Source: Heterobilharzia americana (taxonomy: Eukaryota > Platyhelminthes > Trematoda > Strigeidida > Schistosomatidae). From it: a stretch of DNA of 64,000 nucleotides. This document shows, piece after piece, positions 38,401 to 50,400 of this stretch (the first letter of the stretch is position 1; each line of letters opens with the position of its first letter). The notes under the pieces were generated by a model that had not been told where the DNA came from, did no database searches, and saw only the letters and a list, made by a program, of their open reading frames with translations. The DNA lies in assembly GCA_944470555.2 (NCBI GenBank), contig OX104127.1:52628934-52692933 (forward strand), in the 5' to 3' direction. Both the position numbers and the translations under genes were made by a program.

Positions 38401-41400
38401 CTTTACATGAACATGTAAACATCGACATTTGCGTATTACTGGTATGTAATTAGTCACTGTCATATTTTGCATATTATGGATGGGAAAATATTAGTTACGT
38501 AATCATCAATCAAATACTACGGTTATATCTCTTTATCCCTATTTCTTATCATGATTTTTCAACTGTTCGTGGATTAAGGCAGAAATTCACCTAACTCATG
38601 TTTTTGCACCTTTTTGTGAATATCGACTAAAATACTTGTGTTATGTGATATTTACAGAAATATTTTACTTGCATTAAGCATATGGGCATATCTTATGGAA
38701 CAGTTTCATGTATAATACTTGGACAAAAGGTATCGTTAAAGGTGAGAAACATTTTGAATGAAAAAAGTCTCTAAATTGGTATTTACTTACGCAGCTCTCA
38801 TAGACAATGCGTTATTGTCGTTGAATGTGATGAATGGTCGAATTATGCCATCCAGATCAGCAGGTTGACAATCCTTGTAATTGTATACACGATCTGATGT
38901 TAGGCAGTTGGTTTTAGGTACAATAATTGGCTGTGTTTTATAATCCATCATCTTATCATGGAAATCTGTCTGAAATGTATAAAATTTTAGTTAATATCAT
39001 TTTAAAATCTTCGAAAAGTATTCCAAATTTATGGTTTCAGTGACATTCTAATCGAGCGTTAAACCCATTTGGTTCATCATGTAGAACATAGTTATTCATA
39101 TGACCATAACGGCGTTTGGTTCTTCACTTTCAGGAAATACTATAAACTGATTACAAAACACGTGGATTCTTGAACAATGAACTTCAAATCCTAACCTAGG
39201 TAGCAGATTCAATCCTGGGAAGATAGGAAAGGCGATGAAAAAAATCATACTTCAGACCATCAGTTATATAGAAAGTACAACAGTTTGTATTCATAGTAGG
39301 GTTGGCTGTTTTCAGACCTCACTCAATGACTAGTGGCTTCCTTTTTTCAACCACTCTCATAAACAAACCTATGAACGGTTGTCGTTTCAGTAAACTTCAC
39401 AGCTTATTGACTCAGTGTGAAATACTTTAAGAATTTCAGGATTCCTTGGAGGGTTCCAGTGGTCTCATTCTTCATCAAAATAGATGACATTACCTTGCTC
39501 TCAATTATTATTGCATTATTTAGAAGAGTGCTTTACTAGTGTAAGTTATTTCCTGAAGATGAAATTTGTTTTCTGTGTTTTGTTTCATGCTTTTATCTAC
39601 TACTTTTGATGTGAAAGCACCTATTCGGAGTGATATTTTTTCAGTAAATACCGGTAATATTGTGGGGTTGTGGCTGGTTATTCAAGGGATTTCAACTCTA
39701 AACATTGGGTCAGTGGTCCAAATCCTGCTGCACCTAATGGAAAGATAGTGTCATTACACATCAAACAGCAGCTGTGCCTTGTGACTTAGCGCACAAATTC
39801 GCAGGCTGCCACTAACTGCATTTCTGTTTCGACATGCAATACTCCACTTATGGACGGCAGCTCATTCAAACAAGGTTTCCTCGACTCTATTAACTCCGAG
39901 CGGAAACATTTGCATTCTTGTTAAAAGGGAAATCTTAAGTAAGCGCCCTACAATAAATATTTTCCGTCCTATCTAGTCATTGACAAGATGAAGTTTTTGG
40001 CGCTGCAAACTACAATCCAATCGGATCTGATCTACTTAGTACCATAGCTGTAGACAATAGACGTTTCACTTCCTAGTTCATTGGTGTCAGGAACAAGAAC
40101 AAGTTTAGACCACTTTGCTGTACCTGGTTATTCAACATGAGGTGAAATAAGGTTTAAGTTTTCGCGTTTTATTCCCCATGATTTATGCATTTATTCAGCG
40201 TAATTCATTATGTTGTTTTCTAGGAATCCTATTTACAGTCGGCGAATATTTAAGATATTCCTTTTTTTCTACTGAAATTACATTACTGTATCACTTTCTG
40301 ATATTTTGTTCTAGGGATCTACTCTGTCTAGTTAATAAGATGAAATATAAGAGGTGAAAATTTCCTTTCAAGAAATAACTATAAAAAGTGTACTTGCAAG
40401 GTAATTTCTATCTTTTTAAGTGGCAATAATGCTGATTATTAGTGAAAGTTTATCATATATATGGGGAAATTTAGAGACATAAGGTTTTGAAACTTGATAT
40501 CCCATAGAAGACTAGTTCTTCCCTCACGATGATTCGACAGAATGTAAGTGTATGAAAGTGTCGACTTTTAGATAAGTTGGTGAACGAATTCGCTAGAAGT
40601 TAGAAACTAATAACTTAAAGTGAGAACAAGTGGGAGCACTGGACAATTGTTTTTATTCTAGTATGGGAATTTTCAACAGTACTCTCTCTTGAACCTTTTT
40701 GTTTTCTAACTGGTATTATTCTGTGATGAATGCCAAACTGAAATTAATAAACCAATCTCTACAGACTTCCAAACCGAATTACTGCTTGGTGATCATCACT
40801 GGCTTGCTTAGAGATCAGATTCCCGAAGTTCTAATACGAACTCGTGATCAGGTGTACAGACCGAGTTGGACGTGAGAAAAAGTCCTCAATGATGGCGCTT
40901 GATGACGGTAGGGCTATATCACAAACTAAACGAATTAGAAGAGTATGGAACACTCTATTCTAACTTAATGGCGAATGGTAACATGCTGGTAGCCGAACGT
41001 AAAGGTCCTGAGTTGAATTCCTGACCAGGTCATTGGCGCACATTTCTGAGGAGTCTCGAACTGGGACAAAACAGCTTTCCAGTACTGCTAGATTTTCATT
41101 GGTTCTTCAGATGATGTTTATGCCGTACGGAATGTCAACCTAAAGCTAGCCTTTACCTCCAACGATTCAAATTGACTGTAACAGTTATAGAACTGTTTCA
41201 GAATTTCTTGAGTAGATGTTCCATATGGATGGTTTTTAAATCAACAACGGATAAAGTAAATAAGGATTTCAAAAAGACTTCTAAGGACTACTTAGGAAGC
41301 TAAACAGAAAAGTTTTATCGAATGTTTGTCGGTTGTATTGTTTAATTGGTCCCTCTAAGTAGACAAGGCACCGATAAATATTTATAATAATTCAACTAAG

Positions 41401-44400
41401 AAAATGTTCAGATAAGTAATAAATATTTTAGATAACTAACCGCTGTAAGTTGCATATCATTTGCTTCATTTTGACTTGTACTCTCAGGTTCCATTATGCT
41501 GAAAAAGACAAGATAAGTATTGTAATGTTTGATTTAATCAACCCATGTCATATTCTCTTGTTGCCTTGACACTGAGACACTTGCAGCAATTCTAACCTCA
41601 GGATTCTCCACAGAAGGCTTCATTTGTATCAACTTCATGTTTACGGTTCCAGTCTTTACTTCAATTATCTGCAAAGTTGACTAACTCAAACCATAATTTT
41701 GTTATTTTTCTCACCCGATGGATGTAAAACAAAATTAATTGTTTTAACTGGAGTTTCTCTATTTAATGCTAATAGGTTTATTAAAGTTTAAGTAAATCGG
41801 AATTTACAGTATCCAAGCTTAACAACTGTTCTTCTGTATTATCAAAAATGTAGAACAAAGATGATATTTATATGTATTATATTGTATGTCAAAAGTGTAT
41901 GAATTGCAGAATGAGACTTCTACGTACGCATATGTGAATAGTTCTTATAGTATACACCGTGTTTATGTTGGTATGTGAGGATGGGTTGAAATCATATCAA
42001 ACTACGTTCTACTTCCTTATTCCTATTTAGACAATTTCGGTTCCACTTTATTATGTGAAGAGATTCTACTATAAGACATTCTTTACAATTTCTAATGCCT
42101 TTATGAATTATTTTGATATAGTCAAAAATGACCATGTGATTTGATATTATAGCATATGGAGCTATGGCTGAAATGTTTTCTAGTTTCTTCAGTTTCAAGG
42201 GATTTCTAAAGAGTCGAGTGGAAGCTTATTGTATCGCAGTCTGAGCATTTTAGTTTATAAACACAATTAGATTGTGAATTTAGAGAAATCTTGTCTTTCG
42301 GACTAACTAAGGTGTTCTGCAATGTGTTTGGCATTCTGTAGAACATTCTGATATTTCATTTATTGAGCTAAATCCATCTGACGTTTGTGATCTGTAAGGG
42401 ATAACTATTGTTAAGGTCCATATTTTAGGGGCAAGTTTACGATCAAGTTTAATGTTATTTTCTATTTTGTCAAGTTATTCGATATAAGCTTGGATATAGT
42501 AAACTCCGGTTTACTATTACTTTGATAAGCCTATTAGCACTAAATAGTAAAACGTTATTTGAAACAAATTTATTTTGTTTTACATTCATTACGAAATACA
42601 AATAACAGAATAATGAATATCATTTACCCAATGCTCAGATTTTTTTCAACCCATCAAATCCCAACTAGATTTGGTCATTGACAAAATAACTGAAACCACC
42701 TCAAATGATAATATGATATTTAATACCTGATACATGTATGATTATCATAGCATAGAATATCAGTTGTTTATCAGACGATAAATTTTAACTTAGAAGATTA
42801 TCCATCTATAGATTGAATAATATCTGCATACATTTTCGATATGAAAATAAAAGAGGTCTCTTCCTAATATCATCATATTATTCATAAGTACCTACCGTGC
42901 ACTAGAAAATAATTCAAACGTAGTAAAATATTTCAGAGGTTTTCGCAGGGTTACCATAGAAGAAAAAAGGCAAAGAGTGAAGCCCAGAAAGACTGTCTAT
43001 GATGACGATTTGTATATTAATAATAAAATACTATAACCCTCCGCTGAAATATCAATTTGCGCAATATGTTTAAGTTCATCTTCTTCTGCTATCTCGTCTT
43101 ACTGCTGATTCATCCTCGTCATCTTTTTCGCTTCTCCGAACAGAATATTTATCTATCACTCGCAATTTCCTATGACTTCTTCCGATACCGAAAAATATAC
43201 TGATTATGAGTAGCACCCACTACACTTCGTTTTCCTTCAGAGTAACAGCTTCACCAGACTTTCTTTGGGAAATTAACATAAATTGCTCATTTGTTACCAC
43301 CACTAGAATGTTGTTGCTTCCTTTGGAGAAGAAAACAATGGATTTATCGTTGTTCATTTTTGTAGTTTCAAGGAAGAGAACGAGATATAAACCACCACCT
43401 ACTCAGGGATTATTTTTTCGGCAAAACAATTTTGGCTGTTTCAAGCAGAATGAAATTCTTCTTGATATCTTTCACAAGAAGTTATACATGTACAAATTTT
43501 AATGTCTGTTGTAAGGAAAGCGTTCATGGCCATTTTTATCCAAAAGAACATTCAGTGAATTTTTCTTGATGGAAAAATTATCTCAGGCTAATAAAGACAA
43601 TATTCTCATGCTTTACTGAACATAAAACGTTTTTCTGACGTCTTTTTTTATAAAAAGGTCTGTTCAGTATCCACATGTTGAATTTCTGACATTTTCACTC
43701 AATCTTTTTAATGACATGCGATTCTTTATGGTTTACACATTCCAGTAGCTAGACCCGTAGCAAATGTAAGAATTTCGACTGATTTCACATAACATATGCA
43801 AAAACGTTTCTTCAGTAAACTTCATATTGAATTTAGAGAGAAATATCGAAATTTTAATACTGCGTAATGGTTAATAATATTTAATATCTGACCAGTGAGT
43901 GATTATTTCCTTCGAATTAACACTTCCGACAGCCTTTTTTCAAGAAATGAAAACATTTAGTTAGATGAACTTTATTTAAACTCACCTTTTTTGATACACT
44001 TTTAATTTCTTGATATTTGGTTTGAAATTCGGATTGATTTCTATATTTTGTCGAGTCTTCAGGTATATTCCAGGAATCATATTTTCAGTCACAACATCAA
44101 TCAGATTGATACCATTGAAATTTAAACCTAAAAATTTAAAAAAATGCCTCTTTGGTAATCTAGACACAGATTACTCTGTAGGGAGGTTTTGTGGATAAAT
44201 GATTAGTCAATGCATGCAATTCAGTTTGAGTGCTGTTGACACCAATTTTACGATGTTTCCTTATATTTCGAGAAGAAAACGTCACTGGATAAAAATACTT
44301 AGTGATAGACAATAAACTGCTTTCACAACTGGGGATGTGGTATTTTTGGAGTAAATACCTCTGGTTTTGCAATAGTTTGCTTGATGATATCTGATGGCAA

Positions 44401-47400
44401 GATCTGAGATGTGCGCTTCTTTTTATCTGGTGTTCATTCTCTGTATCTAGCTGCACCCCAGTAAGTGGTGATGTCTGTACTGTTAGCAACTCAAAGGCGA
44501 ACAACAACATGATGAATGTGCAGGCGTCCACATAGAAGCGCATATTTTAGCAAAGATGGATCAGTTTCTCTTCTATATAACAACAGGAAGTTATATCTAT
44601 ACATTAATAATTAAACACTGTCCAAATACCTCAGTGCAACGTTGTTCTAAAGAAAATTTGAGGTGAGACTGTTTGTTTGTTAGTTAGTACCTACTCACTC
44701 ATGGATATCAGATAAAGAAATGGTTCAACTAAAGATTGCAAGACAGTCCATTGGCTGTTCATTCACTTCGTTCGGTCTGGTCAAACACTGTTGAAACATT
44801 CACTTTCTTAATAACTGTGTCCAGAGCATATTGATAAAATAGTTGTTATTGTGCAAGGAAAGTTGTACAGCTTCCATAACAATCTTTCAAAGTAACTACA
44901 ATAAAATGTCAAACAGATTGTTCATTGGTTGTTGTCTAGTGTGATAACATTCTATCCTAAGCTTGGATAACAAGCGAAGCTTAGGCGCAGGACTAGCAGC
45001 CCTACCCCGGAAAACAAATCCAATCGCCAAACAAACTACAAACGCAAAGAAAAACAAACTTATTTCCCACAGAAATCGAGGAGACGAAATGACGCCGATT
45101 GGTGCCTTCTCTTCTCTCGATGAAAGCGAGAGTCAACATAGGGATATGGAATGTTAAAACAAAGTTCAAAGCTAGCAAGACTGATCAGATTGCCAAAAAG
45201 ATGAGAGGGTATGGTATAGTAGTGCTAGGAGTCTACGAAAGCAGGTGGAATGGAAGTAGACTCTCCAAACTATCAACTGGAGAGGAGTCAATAATCTACT
45301 CCGAAATGGTCATCCACAAGACAACAACAAGCTGACTGAGTTTCGGAGTGGTTATCATGATGGCCGCAACAGCATCGAAGGCTCGCATGCAGTGACAGCC
45401 AATCTCCTCCACGATCACGATCATGACAGCAAGATTCAAATCAAAAGGAAGGAAGGACACAATCATACAATGACACGCTACGCACCGTCGAATAATCGAG
45501 ATCGAGCGAGAAAGGAGGAATTCTACAAACAACTGCAACAAGATCCCATGGCAGATGACGACATCAAGCTTCCAATGGGTGGGTAGACGTGAATGCGAAA
45601 CTTGGAGAGAACAACACAGGAAGGAAACCCATCCATCAAGCGTCTTGAGGCACTCGGTGAACTGGTGAATGAGAATGGAGAACTGTTAACAAACCTCTGC
45701 ATATTCAACGATTCAGTGATTGGAGGTGAGGCAGTTTGTGCAAACACAAGGATATTCACAAAGCGAGTGACATGGATTTGATTTCACCATCAGATGGGCA
45801 CACTACACTAAAAATCAGATCGAATTCATCTGAATGTGAAGAAAGTGTAGATGCAGTCTACTGGACACAAGATTGGATGAGATCACGAGGATGAGCGGAT
45901 ATAGGTTGACACCACTCAATTTCTAGTGCAAGCATCCAACCCTCTGAATCAACTTGAAAGCCTTCACACAAGCTGGTGATAGACCACAGTTGAAGTTGAA
46001 CACCGAGAACAGAAACTGGACCGAAGTAAAGGACGAAACCACAAAGGACATATTCACGTCGATCAGACATCAGGACAGAATGGGAGACATTGAGCAACAT
46101 CTCTGAAGGGATGTGAGTGGAAGAACACTGGAACTCTTTGAAGGAGATGTGTAGAGAAAGCTGCATAACCGTATTAGGAAGGAAGAGGAGACAAGACGAG
46201 GAATGTATCTTGACGGACACAGTGAGTCTGAGGAGGAGGGAGAGTGAGATGGTGAAGCAGATGATGAAGCAGTGCAGTGCACTGCAGTGCATGGATGAAC
46301 AACGAAGAGAGAAACTGAACACAACCTGTAAACCACTACACTGGACAAAGAAGTGAGGGGGAGTTCGTGGGAAGCCAAAAGACACTTCTATGACACACTT
46401 GCAAGTGAAGCAGAACAGGCCGCATGTAGGAGTGACCTGATAACATTACATTAAATCACCAGGTTACTATCTGCGAGGAGACCAACACAACACAGATGGA
46501 ATCAATGAAAGATAGTGAAGGAAACCTGGTTACCAAAGAGGAGAATGAAAGGAAACAAAACGATGGTCTGGCCACTTCAAAAACTCTTGAATCGGCCACT
46601 ACCATCACTTGCAACTCGTCCAGATATAGCACCGCAAGCACACCTACAGAACTGTCAGTGAACACTAGCCGTCCAACAAAAGCCGAAGTCCTGAACGCCA
46701 TAAAGTTGCTGAAATCTGCTACCGGGAAAGCAGAAGGAGCTGATGGAATTCCTCCAGATGCACTGAGAACAGACGTAGATACAACAGTGGACATGCTTAT
46801 ATCCCTATCGCTGAAGCTTTGGAAGGAGGAAAGGAAATGTATCTGCAAATTGGGACCACCCTGTAGAACTCTCAAAGAGACCTATGTCTTTGTAATAACT
46901 GGCTTGTAATCATGCTCCTGTCCACCTAAGCAAAACATTAAGCCGTGTCATCTCTGACAGGCTAAAAAAAATGCTCTGCATTGAAAGTTACGCCCTGAAT
47001 AGGCTGGTTGGCTTCAGGAAGAACGAACGACGTGTAGACCGAATTTCTACACTACGCTACGCATCACCATATAACAGAGCATAGAATGGTAGTCAACTCT
47101 CTACCTCAATTTATCGGATTTTCTAAAGGCCTTAGACAGCGTCAACTAACAAGTAATTTGACAACTGCATCAACACCAGGGAGTACCACAAACCTTTATT
47201 GATTTTTTCGGTAGCTATATGACGATGCCACGTGCCAAGTAGTTCACAGTGGAAAGCTGAATGATGCCTTTGAAGTGAAGAAACTAGCAAGAGAAGGTTG
47301 CCTACTATCACTGACGATCTTCCTGATTGTGGTCTACTGGACTGGACTGGATCATGCAGCAAACTGTGAGGGGGGAGAAAATGGGCATACGCTGTCTGAC

Positions 47401-50400
47401 TAATGAGAAGACCCTACAAGAATCTTTGGATTTCGTCGATTATGATTTATGAATAATGTCTCAGAAAGTCGAAGATCTAGAGGCTAAAACCAACAAGTTG
47501 GCAGAAGAGACAGAGCAGCAGAGATGGGGCTTCCTTCGAGTGAACGTAGAGAAGACAGAGGTGATGAAGACACCCAACCAACAATAACAACAAGCACCGA
47601 TCACCATCAACACGAGAAATATAAACGAAGTTGTCTCTTTCACCTACCTACCTACCTAGGCAGCATCGTTTCAACTACAGGCTGTACAGGCACAGGAAAG
47701 GATGTCAAAGGCAGGATCGGAAAGATAACAAGACAGGTCTTCCTGCATTATCATGAAATCAGTGTGGAGATCTGCTGCACTCCACTCAGCCTGGAGAACA
47801 AAATCCGGAATTTCAACACCAATTCAGTCAAGTCGGTGCTTCCATACGATGATAGAGAGACTTGACGAGTTGCAGAAAGCATTTCCAACAAACTACAGAC
47901 ATACATCACATCAACAGCTGGCTACGCTCACTGGATACTGCAGATCAGATAGAAGGCCAGAAAGGATAAGCAACAAGAGACTCTGGCTGGCAATGAACCA
48001 ACCAACAACCCATCGCCCAACAAATATGCAGAAGAAAGCAGAGATTGAGTGGATCAGGCATACACTGAGAAGACCAGTTGGAGTCATCACGCCCCAGGCC
48101 AGGTTGTCGAGTGAAACCTGAATGGGAAACGAGGAGTTAGGTGTCCGAGTGTGACATGGAGGTGATCTTATGTGGAAGGAATGAAAGCTTGTGGGTAGTG
48201 GTGGAGCCAGGTTGAAATGACTGTAGAGAAGAGAGTGAAATTGCGACCTGCTACTGAAGCCCTGTGTTCCACTAGGAACCCAAAGTTCAAGTAATATAAT
48301 AGTAATAATAACAGAATTTATAACATGTAAGCTGATTTTCTCTCTTTCAACATGATTCTGGAACATGAACAGCATCAGATAGCAATTATCAAATGTTTTT
48401 ACAGTCATTTTACTTGAGTCCATTATTATTATCATGATTCGGAAAACACCATCCCCTGTGAACCATGAGATTCTATTTATATCCTGCATTAGCAACCGTT
48501 TCTATGGATAAGTTCGCTGCGCTTTGATAGTGTGAAAATGTTTTTGAACTTAGTATACTTAATCAAAGTATTGTCTAACTAACCTCATTATCCCAGCAAA
48601 AGTAAATTTCCTGTTTGAGATTACTAAAACACTGATGAATTAAGCATAATGGTCTAATGACTGTAAAGATATTTCATACAATTTTATGACGGTAAGCTCA
48701 AACTAACCAGTAATATATCCCTCGAATCCTTTCGCTGATATCAACTTATCGCTCACATTCTGTAATAACTTTCGTTTTAAATCTGGTAATTGACCAATGT
48801 AAATCCTTTTCAGCGAATTAAAATGTTTATTATTTTGATCTAGATGAAGATAAAAAGAATATCAACAAAAACAAACAATCGATTACAAATTCATGTTCTT
48901 CACCAAAGTTTTCAGTGATTAGTTAAATATATTAGATGGTGGGAGTTAATCATAAGCTATCGGTAGACCCTGGCTTTGTACCTGTTGGTACTCATCAGAA
49001 GGGGGTATCGGCAATCGTGAGAAAACTTGTGTCAGCTTAGTAATTTGAAGTTATGTCTCCCAGTGCTGAAGTAAGAGACTCAGTCAGTAAGACCATTTCT
49101 GGCGATGTGTTGGAGTGAATAATTTACACAAGTTGGTCTCTAGTGGATTATGGTTGCAGTTGTCTGGTTCCAAGCCCTCAATGCTGATCAGAATTTGTCA
49201 ATGAGTGCCAACTGGCACAAGAGAGAGACCACCTAGGGACTCCTACCGATTAACTTCCACCATAGCATACTAAATACATCTGAATTACCCACTGGTGAGC
49301 AACCAGTGTACATGGTTAGTTGTATTTATAAACTGCAGAAGGCTAAATAGGATGCCTATACTTCTTGATCACTTGATTCAATAATTTTAATAAAATATAT
49401 TTCATTCATTGGTTAACAATAAGGATCCTTAAATCCAGGTATCGCCTGCATAATGCATCTAATACGATAGAAGATCTGTTGTCAAAAATTCAAGTTTCTA
49501 ACCAGCACAAGTTGGTCACATATAGACTTTGCAAAGGATAAAAATGCTATATGAGTACCTGGTGAACGTTTCGTAAACACTGATAAGTATTACTGATGGT
49601 GTTTTGCTTTCTGAACTTACTGATTTAATCAAGGCTTCAAAATCATAAAATTATCACCGATGTATAGAAACAGTTTATATTAAGAGACATGCATTAGGCA
49701 TTGTTTTTCACGAAGTTTCGTAAAACAAAAACAGCAAGATCATATGATACGATGAACTCATGTTGTTTCGTCAATTAGTTTCCAACTGCTTACACGTTAT
49801 ACAAGAAATACATGTGCAGATTGATATGATCTCTTTATCTTAACAAGTGAGAAGACTGTAGACCAATGAAACAAAATTACAAATGAAGTGATATACATCA
49901 TGGAACTTAAAATGGTATAAATTATTATTATTATTATTAGTCCCTTGGGTTCCTAGTGGAATATAGGGCTTCAGTAGCACGTCTCCAGTGAATTCTGTTC
50001 TCTGAAATCTTTTGAACCTGGTTCCACGACAGCCCACAACCTCTCATTTCCTCCTCTCATGACCTCCTCCATGTCACCCTCGGACGTCCAACTCGTCGCT
50101 CCCCATGGGGATTCCACTCGAGCAACTGGCCTGAAGCGTGATGTCCCCAGTCGGCCTTCTTAGTGCATGCCCAATCTATCTCCACTTCCTCCTGCATATT
50201 TGTCCAGCGATAGGTTCTTGGTTGGTTTGTTCCCAGAGCTCCTTGTTGCTTATTCTTTCTGGCAATCCATCTGATCTTCAGTAGCGAGCCAGCGTAGGTG
50301 GCAGTTGTTGATGAATGTCTGTAGTTTGTTGGAAATCGCTTTCGTGACGCGCCAAGTCTCTGAGCCATACAGAAGCACAGAATGGTATAAATTGGTGAAT

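Noticed and set aside
44395..44425. A 30-base mini-intron inside the nested ORF (GTATTTACTCC to CCCCAG)
   Set aside because: Joining the flanks leads to an early stop, so it does not improve the gene model.
48708..48839. Loss of the LNS cysteine (GFEGY) as a sign of a degenerate domain
   Set aside because: Vertebrate neurexin LNS6 also lacks a cysteine here (FQGQ), so this is normal for the domain.
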